A stretch of 64,000 nucleotides of DNA from Enchytraeus crypticus (GCA_905160935.1 CAJHZI010000432.1:333526-397525), one strand, 5' to 3'. Numbered from the stretch's first letter, positions 46,476 to 56,872 are shown. The notes: a model not told the origin generated them from the sequence alone. Numbers and translations are program-made.

Positions 46476-47124
46476 ATTATTGTGTCAAGGCTATCTGGAG
46501 TAAATAATTTTGTACCACAGCAAGGCAATAATTTCATAACTATTTTTGTAACTCCATAATTGATCTGAGAGTTTCAAATTTGAAACCCTAAGGCAAATTA
46601 TGAAGCTTATTACTGGTTTGTTAATAGCAAACGATGTATATTATGATCATTTTTCAGTGGAAGTACACGTGTTTACTAAATCATCTTTATTTTACATTTT
46701 TATGTTACTAAATTGCACTTTGTCTCTGAAAGATTGGATTAAATTTTAGCCAAGACATTTCCACTTAATTATAAACGTATCTAATATATAGGACTATAGT
46801 GACAATAAAATTAAAAAATTGATGAAATCTTCTGTTTGTTCGTTATAATCAAGGAAAATATTTCAGATACAATAATAAAGCTAATTATCTATATTATTAA
46901 CATTTGTTGGTAAACTAACAATATTTTAAGAAATGTACAGGAATAAATACTACTTTTGTCCTTTTTTCATTGTCATATTTTTGCCCAGGTGAAAAAATGT
47001 GGCAGCTATTATGACTTAATTAATTTTTAAGCATATTTACCATAAACCATTTCAAACATGTTTGTCATAAACATGATTATTATAAGTAAAGTTAAATAAT
47101 TGCAACATTACACAAACCAAACCA

Positions 47125-47325
47125 TTTCGAACTCGAATCGAACCCTTGCGAGTTGGAAAGCAAGCCGAACCCGAACCGAACCCGAACCCTTGTTAGAACC
47201 GAACCCGAACCGAACCGAACTTTCATTTTCAACGAACCGAACCGAACTCTCAAATTGTCAACTGCTAACCGAACCCGAACCGGACCGAACTTTCATTTTC
47301 AACGAACCTAAACGAACCCGAACTC
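47125..47325. repeat. right subterminal (CCGAAC) array of hAT-2
   Basis: CGAACCCGAACCGAACCCG units with a duplicated ACTTTCATTTTCAACGAACC segment (47218 and 47288). Confidence 0.88.
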
Positions 47326-47494
47326 TGGAAATTCCTAAAATTCCCATCTCTAAAATCTACCACGTCTACCTCGATCTATTGTTTACTGAATTAACGTCTA
47401 CAGTAAATTTGAGACCCATCGTTCCACGCAAAGTTTTGTTTTTGCTTGATATCTAAGGTTACTAACTATATACACAGCACCACACTTCGGCTTA

Positions 47495-47690
47495 GGCCCA
47501 CTGTGCCCGGGCCTATGCCCACTGTGCCCGAGCCTAGGCCCACTGTGCCCGGGCATAGGCCCACTGTGCCCGGGCCTAGGCTCACTGTGCCCGGGCCTAG
47601 GTTCACTGTGCCCGGGCCTAGGCCCACTGTGTCCGGGCATAGGCCCACTGTGCCCGGGCATAGGCCCACTGTGCCTGGGCCTAAGGGCGC
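47495..47690. repeat. 21-bp GC-rich minisatellite CCCACTGTGCCCGGGCCTAG
   Basis: About nine and a half units of CCCACTGTGCCCGGGCCTAG plus G; the only strongly GC-rich stretch in the window. Since 21 is a multiple of 3, it reads as a heptapeptide repeat on both strands (TVPGPRP plus, GHSGPRP minus). There is no start context, signal or flanking exon to support a gene. Confidence 0.93.
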
Positions 47691-47900
47691 CAGTCTCTTA
47701 GGGGGGCACGCCTTTTAAGATTTGTTGTGAATGCCTTCTTCTGAAAATCTTTCTGAAAATCTTTCAGAAGTGTTCAGGATTTTCAGAACCTTTAGGATTT
47801 TCAGAAGAATGCCTTCTTCTGAAAGATTTTCAGAATGATTTTCAGAAGAATGCTTTCTTCTGAAAATCCTGAATGGCGTGTACCCGGGACTAAGAGGCTG
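47690..47900. repeat. imperfect palindrome with TTCTTCTGAAAATC / GATTTTCAGAAG arms
   Basis: Several alternating inverted motifs: CTTCTGAAAATCTTTC near 47747 and 47818 against GATTTTCAGAAG near 47794 and 47841. The outer pair is AGTCTCTTAGG...CACGCC (47692-47713) against GGCGTGTACCCGGGACTAAG then AGGCTG (47874-47900). Would fold into nested hairpins. Confidence 0.8.
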
Positions 47901-48594
47901 CACCCCTTTGGCCCGGGCACAGTAATATAGGCCTACTTATTTTATACATATACTTACTTTATACTTATTTGATATAGGCCTACTTATTATTTTAGAAAAT
48001 AAAAAGTTATTACTTTCATTATTTTTATTGTTTCATTTGGGATAATCCTTTTGGGTATAGAAGTGCTTAATGATTCAGCAGTATTGCAGCAGAAGCTAAT
48101 GTCTGGTTACCTAGTGAATGCTTTGTAAATGTACTTACTTTAATTGATTTATTGATGAATGTTTGAAAAGATTTTAGTTTTAATAGTTTTTATTGCAGAA
48201 TTTAGTCCAGGCTGAACGGTATTTGTAAATTATGTACATGTAGTCTACTTCACAATAAAGTAAAGGATTTTTAAAATATATTTCTCTTTACAAGGGCACT
48301 CGGTGGGAGGGGGGGGGCACAACACTGCTTACTGGCTAGGGGCGTTGAAAATAGAAGTTCTGCCCTGCATATACTTCATTATTCACAAAATAGAAAACAT
48401 ATAAAAGCGGAAGATTTGGATTAGTTGATTTATATTCAACCAATATATGGACTCTTCTCCATTGCTAGTATCTGTTTGGCTGAAACATCTAAAACTTAAA
48501 TGAGATGATTTTAAACCATTAAAAATAAAAGACAATGAACACTATATGAAATGATTGTAAACAATTATTGGCTACCTACTGCCAATAATGGCGG
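47901..48594. other. no gene seen
   Basis: AT-rich with one G-rich patch (GTGGGAGGGGGGGGGC at about 48302). Confidence 0.45.
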
Positions 48595-48862
48595 AATTTA
48601 GCGAACTTGGTTTAGTTGCGCGTCAATAATCGAAGTTAAGCAATATCGGCCTCGGTTAGCACTTTGTGGGCGACTAGCTTGGAAGACTGAGTGTTGACAG
48701 CTTTGAAGGAAAAAATCCCAGGGTGATGGAAGGTATCTTAAATCCGCGCCGGATGCAATTGATGCGCAATCAAAAGTCAGCGGTTACTAATAACATGGAG
48801 AAGAATGAGGAAATGGGCCTTAAACAAGCATCTGTGCTTCCTGACCCAGTATGCCGTTATGT
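48595..48862 (+). mobile_element. 5S rRNA-derived SINE
   Basis: Bases 48600-48700 align with the internal promoter half of 5S rRNA: CGAAGTTAAGCAATATCGGC, CTCGGTTAGCACTTTGTGGG, CGACTAGCTTGGAAGACTGA, in the order of boxes A, IE and C of 5S genes. A non-5S body follows (AAAAAATCCCAGGGTGATGG, CTTAAATCCGCGCCGGATGC, CAAGCATCTGTGCTTCCTGA), then a TTATG tail. The diverged 5S part and added body rule out a working 5S gene. Other copies at 51968 and 56139 (both minus). Confidence 0.88.
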
Positions 48863-49304
48863 TATGTTATATTATTAATAGTATTATTACTTATTATTAA
48901 CTTAGAACTTCTTAAGTTATTATTGTAGTATACTATGATTCAAACTTTAGCGGATGGTCAGCTTTATTAGATTCTTGGGTGCAAATGTTTCGTTACTGAA
49001 GTCCTAATATTTGATGCTTATTATACAGTATAAAACACTTCTTTCACGCTAGCACCTTAAATTAAAAACTTTCAATAATTATAGCATTGATTGTTGATTT
49101 AGAAAATTCACCACAGTAGGAAAGTATGCTCGGCCGATATGGATCAACCTCTTCTTTTTCTTGCTTTAGTGTCCATGTGCTGTAACAAATAGTACGCTGT
49201 AGTAAAACTCCTGAGTAAAATGCAAAATAAGTATATGATAATACGCAGTTCTGAATAATATCAATAAAAGCACTAATTGGATGAACTGTCCAAAAATACC
49301 TTTC
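48863..49304. other. 3' flank of TRP-like gene 1
   Basis: AT-rich. An AATAAA on the minus strand at about 48963 could serve as the polyadenylation signal of the gene at 49305, but this is not proven. Confidence 0.4.
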
Positions 49305-51134
49305 TTACGGTTCTATTGCACTCTTGCGTACAACAAAATACAGTCTCTCATCTTCGTAGATGAAGTTTTTGTGAATAGTTCTATTTCGTAAGGATATATA
49401 CTTTCTGCCAAACCATGGAATCTGAGTCAAAACTCCATCAATTTCTCCAACAACCCAGAGTAGGTTGAAGGTCACAAGCAGAACTTTGTTCTCGTAAACC
49501 TCTGTCAAGGAATCCGTCATCATTGCAATCATGAGATTATACTGCAGTAGAATAGCGAGAATGTAGCAGGCGTGATACATGCTCAGAACAGAGGTATTTA
49601 TGACAGAAAGTTGTCTAAAATCTAGCATGTTCAGAAAGATAAGAAATAGCGAGTAGGCGGCGTCTAGAAATCCCGAAAAGGAATCGATACAACCCGTTTT
49701 AGAGTTGGCGCCAGCGAACCAGATTAGCAGCCTAGCGAACTGGACTAGAATGATCATGAGCAGGCAGTAGTGAAGAAAGATGTCCGAGCTGAGGTTACGA
49801 ATGTAGATGACGATGTGTCCGATAGATGGAAGAATCTGGAAGTGACTGATGGCACTCCAGAGGCACCAGAGGCTGTGAGTGGTTCGAAGGAAGTTGATGG
49901 CGGTAGAGATGGAAGATTCTCGGTTAGTATTGAACCTCATTAGGACCAGTATCGTTAGAGTTGTAACTGCCACGTAGAAATTAGCGTAGCGGCACAGGAA
50001 GAAGAAGAACTTACTGGAGATTTCTTTCGCTCCGTGAAGATTTGTTAGGAGGAAGTTTGCCTGCATGTTATATTTGAGAGCCAAGTAAGTGGTGTATAAA
50101 TCGTATAGAATTATGATGGAAGAGTGAACGATTAGATAAACTTCAATCGATTGTCGTAATGCGTAGGGTAAAGTGAAACCAAACGATGGGCAATAGTAAA
50201 ACTCCCTTGAGGAATTCCCCACCAGAACTCCGGAAATTCCACCAATCTGTTCAAACCAATGCGAGTCAGCCTGGTAGATGTATAACAATGCTATATACAT
50301 CACTCGTATAAACAACCACGGTATCAGAATCTTCTCCTTGCTCTTTATGCAGCACTCCAGCCAGGCCGCTATAGTCCCATTCTCCACCAGACAGTGAGTC
50401 CGTTCCGAACAGAGGATCGTTTGATCCAGTACTCCCAGGATGGTCAGAGGCGAGTGATAAAAGTCCCTAAAATCAGCTGACTCTCGACACTCGTATTCCG
50501 TCACGTCGAACCACTGATACACAGAGATACCCACTGCCTCTTCTCGAGTCAGCATGTAGCCTCTGATCTCCATCAGAGCCGCTAGGATCTTCAGCGTTCC
50601 TTGCTGGGCAGCGAATTCCAACGGTCTGAAAGAGTTCTCTTCCTCCATCAGGAGCAGCGCTCTGAGGGTGTCTCGAGGTAGGATTCCATCTAGACTGCGC
50701 AGTGTGGTGATGATGCTATCCTCTAATTGAGGCTCGTAGAATGCCAGAGCAATGAGGCAGTGGATGACGCTATAGCCATTTTGTTCTTTCTGTAAAACAT
50801 CGGCTCCAAAATCCAATAATATCATTGCTGCGTCCAAGGCACCTCTAACTATGGCTAGATTCACTGGACGTCTGGTTATTATTCCACCCGGAATATGAGT
50901 CCCTGGAGGCACTTCCGCTGAGTCCAAGACACCAGACACTAGGCGTTGTCGCATAGCTTCACCCGTTGTGTTTTGGAGAATTTTTCTAACACCGTCGACG
51001 TCATTTCGGAGGACACACTCGATCATTTGACAATATTGTAACGATTCACTTGGCAGGGTCTCTTCGGATACCTGCTCATTTAATTTTAATTCAGCTTTTA
51101 TGATGATGAGCGCTGTATCCGGTAGCAGTGACAT
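49305..51134 (-). CDS. ankyrin-repeat TRP-like ion channel, paralogue 1 (intronless)
   Basis: A single open exon of 609 residues. Seen: ankyrin-like repeats at about 35-205 (RPVNLAIVRGALDAAMILLD, FRPLEFAAQQGTLKILAAL); a conserved linker VGISVYQWFDVTEYE (201-215); six membrane segments at about 269-288, 326-352, 377-400, 416-446, 452-476 and 515-542; a pore-helix stretch about 483-506 (LDAAYSLFLIFLNMLDF); the S6 signature QYNLMIAMMTDSL (531-543) typical of TRP channels. Known: TRP channels are tetrameric cation channels with cytosolic ankyrin domains. Inference: plasma-membrane cation channel subunit, possibly sensory. Odd: no introns and a short cytosolic C terminus (about 65 residues, ending RKSAIEP). 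Closest to paralogue 2, which shares that ending. Start is the first in-frame ATG (51134). Confidence 0.85.
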   Translation of the reverse strand: MSLLPDTALIIIKAELKLNEQVSEETLPSESLQYCQMIECVLRNDVDGVRKILQNTTGEAMRQRLVSGVLDSAEVPPGTHIPGGIITRRPVNLAIVRGALDAAMILLDFGADVLQKEQNGYSVIHCLIALAFYEPQLEDSIITTLRSLDGILPRDTLRALLLMEEENSFRPLEFAAQQGTLKILAALMEIRGYMLTREEAVGISVYQWFDVTEYECRESADFRDFYHSPLTILGVLDQTILCSERTHCLVENGTIAAWLECCIKSKEKILIPWLFIRVMYIALLYIYQADSHWFEQIGGISGVLVGNSSREFYYCPSFGFTLPYALRQSIEVYLIVHSSIIILYDLYTTYLALKYNMQANFLLTNLHGAKEISSKFFFFLCRYANFYVAVTTLTILVLMRFNTNRESSISTAINFLRTTHSLWCLWSAISHFQILPSIGHIVIYIRNLSSDIFLHYCLLMIILVQFARLLIWFAGANSKTGCIDSFSGFLDAAYSLFLIFLNMLDFRQLSVINTSVLSMYHACYILAILLQYNLMIAMMTDSLTEVYENKVLLVTFNLLWVVGEIDGVLTQIPWFGRKYISLRNRTIHKNFIYEDERLYFVVRKSAIEP

Positions 51135-51967
51135 AGCTATACACCTTATGTAAAAGGTGCTTACTTTGAAAAATCACCTTATGTATTATTTCATTCGTTG
51201 GACCGGCGCCACTGCGAATCATAAAATTGATTGTTTTGTGGAAGGCAATTGAAATGTAATTTATCCTTAAAATGTAATATATCCTCTCTGGATATTCTAT
51301 GTAGACATATATTAACTGTAAAGTAAGACATATGTTTGTCATCATTTGACAAGAAATTGAACTATAATTTTTTTGTAATTATTTAAAATACCATTCTGTT
51401 ACTAAATGAAGAAATACAAAATAAATTTATACGCACATATATAATACTGCCAGCCGTCAAAAGAAGCACACACCCCTCCCCACTCTCCCACTAGGCTTTG
51501 CTTATTATGTGAACAGAGTTACCGCTACATATTACAAGAGGTCTATACAAAATACCTTGATTCAGATAATGTAAATATCCAGAAGAAATCTACCTTTATT
51601 TTCTGGTTCGAAGTGCTATATATACTAATTTCATTTTATCATTCCGAGTAGGTATGCTTTCGCAGAGATCCAAAGATATTAGAGAGATATACTGATGCAA
51701 ATCTGATGTTATGATCATGCAACCTACATGTATATACACGTATAGACAAATCTTTCTGGTGATTTCTTTAACATAGCACAATCAACAAAAATATATTGAT
51801 TAGACAACTCATTCTTGTTGTAAAATTCGTGCCGTTGTAAACAATAATAGGAAAGCATTACTTGTTTATTATACTTATACATGTTGAAATTTGTGCAGAT
51901 GCTATAGTCAGCAATTATAAGAAGCAAGCCAGCTTCGCGCAGAAATTTGTATTTACTTGTACTCATA
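51135..51967. other. 5' flank of TRP-like gene 1, no gene seen
   Basis: AT-rich. Overlapping short frames at 51091-51345, 51596-51781 and 51724-52035 show no family signature. Confidence 0.5.
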
Positions 51968-52206
51968 AAATAATGGCACACTGACTCAGGAAGCACAGAT
52001 ATTAATTTAAGGCCCATTTCCTCCTTCCGCTTCATGATTATTAGTACTCTTTGACTGATTGCACATAAATTGCAGCCGGCGCCGATTTAAGAATAACCTA
52101 CCAATACCCTGGGATTTTTTCATTCATAGCTGTCAAGATTTGGTCTTCCAAGGTGGTCACCCAACCATTTACTAACCTAGGCCGAAATAGCTTAACTTCG
52201 AATGAT
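51968..52206 (-). mobile_element. 5S rRNA-derived SINE
   Basis: Reverse complement of the 48595 element: GCACACTGACTCAGGAAGCA (tail side), TGCAGCCGGCGCCGATTTAA, CCTGGGATTTTTTCATTC, then the 5S part CTTCCAAGGTGGTCACCCAA, CCGAAATAGCTTAACTTCGA. 5S head truncated. Confidence 0.83.
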
Positions 52207-52574
52207 ATCATACTATATCGTATCGTATCTTATCCTATATCATATCATATCACATGATACCATATACAAACACGAATTAAAGATTACAATCCAAAATGTT
52301 ATCTTGAATGTTTAAGCTAATTGCTAGAAATCGCTAATGATTTGACACGTTCAATCCGTGCAATATGTAGGCCTATCTATTCATCTACTTCTATACTGAC
52401 ATATACACCTATACACTTATATACTTATACACTTATGCATTTATGTAATTATATACTTAGACACTTATACATTTATATACGTGCTCTTTTAAAGATTTAA
52501 TACAGCAATTTTCTCACACTGAACTAACTTCATTTTTTCGTAACCACTATTTAAATTTTCATATCGCTAAATTC
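52207..52574. other. short repeats, no gene
   Basis: TATCGTATCGTATC and TATACACTTATACAC-type degenerate units at 52205-52265 and 52395-52480. Confidence 0.6.
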
Positions 52575-52590
52575 TATAATACCACACTGA

Positions 52591-52621
<31 letters not shown>

Positions 52622-52682
52622 AGAACAAGAGTGCTACTGTAGTCTACGACAAAATCAGGCACATTGGTTCGGCTATAGCTAC
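52575..52682 (-). mobile_element. LINE-E tail with (CAA)n
   Basis: CAACAACAACAACAGCAGCA (tail), then AAGAGTGCTACTGTAGTCTA and CGACAAAATC: antisense LINE-E terminus. Confidence 0.72.
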
Positions 52683-52999
52683 ACATCATAAGTCTATAAA
52701 ACATAAACTATGTTTCATCAGTTTAAAATCATATTAATAGGAAAGGTACTATAGCACTTTATGACTAACTATGGCACAACTGATTATAGCATTTTATAGC
52801 TGAGTAGAACTACATACACTCCTTAATTCTTTAAAGCACATTAATACTTTCTAGTTCAATAGTATTTTATACCTCTACATAGCACTTTATGCCTAATTAC
52901 CTCTTTATGGCTCAATTACACTTTAAAGCTTACTAAAATAGACTATAGTTTTAATCGATTGACCTTTTGGTCTATACAGTTTTATAGTCAATTAACTGT
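52683..52999. other. 3' flank of TRP-like gene 2, no gene seen
   Basis: Degenerate tandem of TATAGCACTTTATG / CTAATTA-like units at about 52745-53000, running up to the stop codon. Confidence 0.5.
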
Positions 53000-54781
53000 T
53001 TACGGTTCAATGGCACTTTTGCGATGAATCACATAAATCCTTCCATCTGCGCAATGAAAGTTTCTTCTGATTCTGTAGTTACGATACGAGAGATAAAGAT
53101 ATCCTATAACTGGAATGCGTGGAAGCAGCGCATCCAGCTCACCAACAATCCACAGCTGACTGAAGGCGATGTCGATACCCTGATTATCATGCACCTGATT
53201 TACTTCATCAGTCATCCTGGCTATCAGCAGATTATACTGCAGCAGAGCCAATATGTAGTAGCTAACGTGATACACAGGCATCAGATAGTTGATCATCTGG
53301 AGTCTTTTGTAGTCAAATGAATCGAAGAATGTCAGAAACAAAGAATACATCGAGTCTTCGTATGTGGAGAATGGTGCTGCACAGCCACTGGTGGACGATG
53401 AAGCGATGTACCAAACGAAGATACGTTGAAGTTGAACGAAAAGAATGATGATGACGATGTAGTGAAGAAAGATCACCGGCGTCATCTGCCGCATGTAGAT
53501 GACGATGTGACCTATGGATGGAACAATCTGGAAGAAATTGAGGATGCTTCCGGTGGCTAGAAGAAGGTGAGCCAGTCTAGTGAATCCAACAGCCTTGAAG
53601 AACCCCGAGTCTCGACCAGAGGAACATCTCATCAGAATGACACTGGTGATGGTCAGAAAGGCTACAACGGTATTGATGAAGCGGTTTAGAACCATAGAAG
53701 TTCTTCCTGGTAGATTTTTAGGTCCAGATAAATTGTTAAGAAGACACCAGAATTTTCTGTATTTTGTGACACCAGTAAAAATGCTGAAGCCGTCGTATCC
53801 GATGATGCACAGGGAGTGAAAGATTAAGTAAAATTCTAGAATCAATCTCCAGGAATTAGAAAGAGTAATGCCAAGTGATGAGCAGCATATGAATGAGGAT
53901 ATTTGGGTGGTATCATTGGCTGCATCGTTTGGTGTTCTGTCGATAATTTGAATCCAAGAGACGCTAGATTGATGCAGAAAGAATGCCAAGCAGTAGAACA
54001 CCCTCATGGTAAGCCAAGTCAGAAGGAAGGCCTGCTTGCTGCGAATAGAACAGGCAATCCAATCGGAAATTACTCCCCGTGTAAATATATTTCTTCCATA
54101 ATCTAATTGGGATTTTTCACTGTCCAAAATTCCCATCATGGAAAGAGGCGAGCGTATATATTCCCTGTAGTTGGAAAACTCCGGCCATTCGTATTCCGTT
54201 ATGTCATACCATTGATACAGGGAAATTCCAACGGGTATTTCCTTCGCAATAGCATACCCAGGAGTTTCCCAAAGAGCGTTCATAAGCAGTAAGGTACCTT
54301 GTTGCGCAGCGAATTCAATCGGCCGAAGGAAATCACTATTTTCCAACTTTAGTAGCTTGACTGCCTGATCTGGAGGAAGAATTTCTAAGAGAATTTTCCA
54401 GTTCTGGCAGACTTTCACTTCTAAATGAGGTTGGAAGAAAACTTTAGCCACCAAACAGTGTACAATGCTGTAGTCTTTATCTTCTTTCAGGAAAATGTTC
54501 GCTCCTTTCGATATCAGGGTTGCTGTCACACTCATTGAGCCAAAAACTAGAGCCAAACTAAGAGGGTGTTTACAACCACAGCTTATATCTTTAAAATTGG
54601 GTAAATTGTCGTAGGTGGAAGTCCATCGAAATTGTCCATTAAGAAGGTTTGTCTTTCTTGGATTGTAGCTTGGATTATCGAGAGTTTTTCTGACGGTTTC
54701 TACATCATCAGAGGCTACGGCCTCGAACCAAAAGTCATAGTCTGGAAGTTCTAAGAACGATGCTCTACTAAAGTTCATCAT
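53000..54781 (-). CDS. ankyrin-repeat TRP-like ion channel, paralogue 2 (intronless)
   Basis: A single exon of 593 residues. Ankyrin-like repeats at about 17-185 (HPLSLALVFGSMSVTATLIS, LRPIEFAAQQGTLLLMNAL). Linker VGISLYQWYDITEYE at 184-198. Membrane segments about 252-270, 314-336, 366-384, 400-430, 438-459 and 502-525. Pore stretch about 472-490 (YEDSMYSLFLTFFDSFDY). S6 signature QYNLLIARMTDEV (515-527). Ends HRKSAIEP, as paralogue 1 does. Same predicted role. An extracellular Cys pair is kept (FICCSSLG before S2, SGCAAPF before the pore). Compared with paralogues 1 and 3, an Arg (IARMTD) sits in S6 where TRPs usually have a small or hydrophobic residue. Start: MMNFSR; the second Met is equally possible. 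Confidence 0.85.
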   Translation of the reverse strand: MMNFSRASFLELPDYDFWFEAVASDDVETVRKTLDNPSYNPRKTNLLNGQFRWTSTYDNLPNFKDISCGCKHPLSLALVFGSMSVTATLISKGANIFLKEDKDYSIVHCLVAKVFFQPHLEVKVCQNWKILLEILPPDQAVKLLKLENSDFLRPIEFAAQQGTLLLMNALWETPGYAIAKEIPVGISLYQWYDITEYEWPEFSNYREYIRSPLSMMGILDSEKSQLDYGRNIFTRGVISDWIACSIRSKQAFLLTWLTMRVFYCLAFFLHQSSVSWIQIIDRTPNDAANDTTQISSFICCSSLGITLSNSWRLILEFYLIFHSLCIIGYDGFSIFTGVTKYRKFWCLLNNLSGPKNLPGRTSMVLNRFINTVVAFLTITSVILMRCSSGRDSGFFKAVGFTRLAHLLLATGSILNFFQIVPSIGHIVIYMRQMTPVIFLHYIVIIILFVQLQRIFVWYIASSSTSGCAAPFSTYEDSMYSLFLTFFDSFDYKRLQMINYLMPVYHVSYYILALLQYNLLIARMTDEVNQVHDNQGIDIAFSQLWIVGELDALLPRIPVIGYLYLSYRNYRIRRNFHCADGRIYVIHRKSAIEP

Positions 54782-55812
54782 TTCAGTTATCTATGGCTAA
54801 AATAATTCTGGCATCCTTTTGGAATATGACATAATATTATCGTGATCTAAATGTAATTGCAGAATATATGTATTTATGAAGCAAAAATATACTTAGGCCA
54901 ATATATCTTTATGTAAATACGTTTGTGCGGAATATTGTTATATTGTAAGTATAACAAAATTAATAATATTATTATATAAATATATTAATATTTAAATATA
55001 TTATCGGAATATTATCATAGCATTATCAAGTGAGCGTCGTTTTTACCTGCAGTTATAATGCACCAATTAAAAAATAATGCTACATGACTATTTATTTCAT
55101 TACATTATTGTAGCACATACATGCATATATAATGATACTAAAGTGAGTATCACTGGACGATGTGCGACAAACAAACAAATCAAAGCAGGGAAAATATTGA
55201 CTTCTCCCTTTTCCACTACCATACGTTTGTTCATATAGGCCCTACTATATTAATAGAATAACTATTTTCCAAGGAAAGACTCAAAGACAAATTTTAGTTT
55301 GCTTTTGAAAGCTTCGTTACATTGCTACCATTTATACAGCAATTGTCGTTAGATTACATTATTCGTTATGTATATAAGTAAAAATTTCACAGTAGTTATT
55401 GCAATTTGAACTTGTATTGACCCTATACTTGGATAAGAAATATGATCTGCTATTTGAAATGTTTATTTCTTCTGGAAATTGTCCCTTATAGTATTGAGTC
55501 TATTGCCTGTTTGCTACAGAACTTTTGTTATTTTTATATTCATAACGTGTGTAATTTCTGATTTTTCAAATTTTAATGTTACAAATACAGATAATTTTTT
55601 CCTATCACATAAAAATAAATATAAATCTAGAGCTTGTCTTAAACGGATATGCACAATGTCGAGCCCATTCGTACTTGGATGGATGATCTATACAGAAAAG
55701 ACCATATGCTGACGACTTTAAACAAGAATCTTAGATGATGGAAAATGAATCTTATATCTGCGCTAGCTATTCTCTGCGTTATCAAAAAGCAACGATTTCT
55801 AATAATGAGAGG

Positions 55813-55843
<31 letters not shown>

Positions 55844-56138
55844 GAAGAAATAAATAAATAGCGAAACACAACAGCGGAACAGCAGCAATCGCTGTAACAC
55901 GTGTAGAAGGTAATATGAATGAAATAATTGTGACGAATAATGGAATAAAGTAAAACAAATTACGAAGTTTATCCTTTCGTCAAAATATATGCCTCCTATA
56001 GTCGCTTCTTAATGTTATGCAACTAAGATTTAACGTCTGTATTTTCATCTCAAATAGACGTTAGAGACATTTTTAAATTGCAAATAGGAACAAGTAAATT
56101 TCTACTATTTTCTAGCAAATTTTTTTATTATTGATACA
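54782..56138. other. no gene seen; small GA tract
   Basis: AT-rich. GAGAGGGAGAGAGACAGAGA repeats at 55806-55850. The frame at 55479-55712 has no domain. Confidence 0.5.
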
Positions 56139-56420
56139 TAACGGCACACTGGGTCAGGAAGCACAGATGCTTGTTTAAGACCCATTTCCTCCTTCCTCTC
56201 CATGGTTATTAGTAATCGTTACCTTTTGATGGCGCATCAATTGCAGCCGGCGCGGATTTAAGAATAACCTTCCATCACCCTGGGATTTTTTCCTTCCTAA
56301 GCTTTTACCAACACTCAGTCTTCCAAGGTGGTCACCCACAAAGTACTAACCGAGGTCGATGCAGCTTAACTTCGATAATTGAAGCACAACTAAACCAAGT
56401 GCGCTAATCCCGCCGTCGAA
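56139..56420 (-). mobile_element. 5S rRNA-derived SINE, best-preserved copy
   Basis: Reverse complement: CGGCACACTGGGTCAGGAAG, GCGCATCAATTGCAGCCGGC, AGAATAACCTTCCATCACCC, CTTCCAAGGTGGTCACCCAC, AAAGTACTAACCGAGGTCGA, AGCTTAACTTCGATAATTGA. The 5S-like head runs to the GCGGGATTAGCGCACTTGG end. Confidence 0.88.
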
Positions 56421-56468
56421 ATAACGGAAATAATCTAAATAACGTGATTTGGTGTTGATGCTGAAATA

Positions 56469-56473
<5 letters not shown>

Positions 56474-56528
<55 letters not shown>
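56474..56528. repeat. (TA)n microsatellite
   Basis: About 27 TA units. Confidence 0.95.
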
Positions 56529-56530
<2 letters not shown>

Positions 56531-56703
56531 CAACTAGTATAACTCTACTAATATCATCTAGACTTGTAATAATTACACGTAAATTAATTTTTATTACTTG
56601 AAATCAAATTATATTAAAGCGAAGTTTATGCACAAATCGACTATCTGCATTTAGTGGTTTGGACTTTGGCAGCTAAAGATTTACTGTTTATCGACGATAA
56701 ATT

Positions 56704-56705
56704 TT

Positions 56706-56803
<98 letters not shown>

Positions 56804-56824
56804 GTATCTATCTATCTATCTTTC
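56704..56824. repeat. (CT)n then (TATC)n microsatellite
   Basis: CTCTCTCT followed by about 25 TATC units. The right end touches a LINE-C terminus. Confidence 0.95.
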
Positions 56825-56872
56825 TCTCCGATTACGTGCATTAGTGGCAGGTCCATTGCATTGATTTCTCCC
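56825..56872 (-). mobile_element. LINE-C terminus fragment
   Basis: TTACGTGCATTAGTGGCAGG then TCCATTGCATT: the antisense LINE-C end, decayed, with the TATC/CT tract as its tail. Confidence 0.6.

Larger units (their letters stand above)
45717..47352. mobile_element. non-autonomous hAT-like DNA transposon (hAT-2) with nested retroelements
   Basis: Ends are TAGAGATGGGAAT (left) and ATTCCCATCTCTA (right), exact inverted repeats of 13 bp. The flanking 8 bases are identical: AAATCTAC at 45709-45716 and 47353-47360. Just inside both ends lie arrays of GAACCGAACCCGAACC-type units (45727-45920 and 47125-47320), both in the same orientation. No transposase is present. The middle holds a LINE reverse transcriptase scrap (46085-46215) and a SINE-A tail (46352-46475), which must have inserted into this copy or its progenitor. 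Known: 8-bp duplications plus TIRs of this kind fit hAT; subterminal repeats often bind the transposase. Confidence 0.86.

Noticed and set aside
47446..47718. Pro-rich heptapeptide repeat protein (TVPGPRP)
   Set aside because: A 21-bp minisatellite open on both strands, with no exon structure, signal peptide or start context.
48600..48700. Possible 5S rRNA gene
   Set aside because: Too diverged and fused to a SINE body that recurs in other copies; no oligo-T terminator at the right place.
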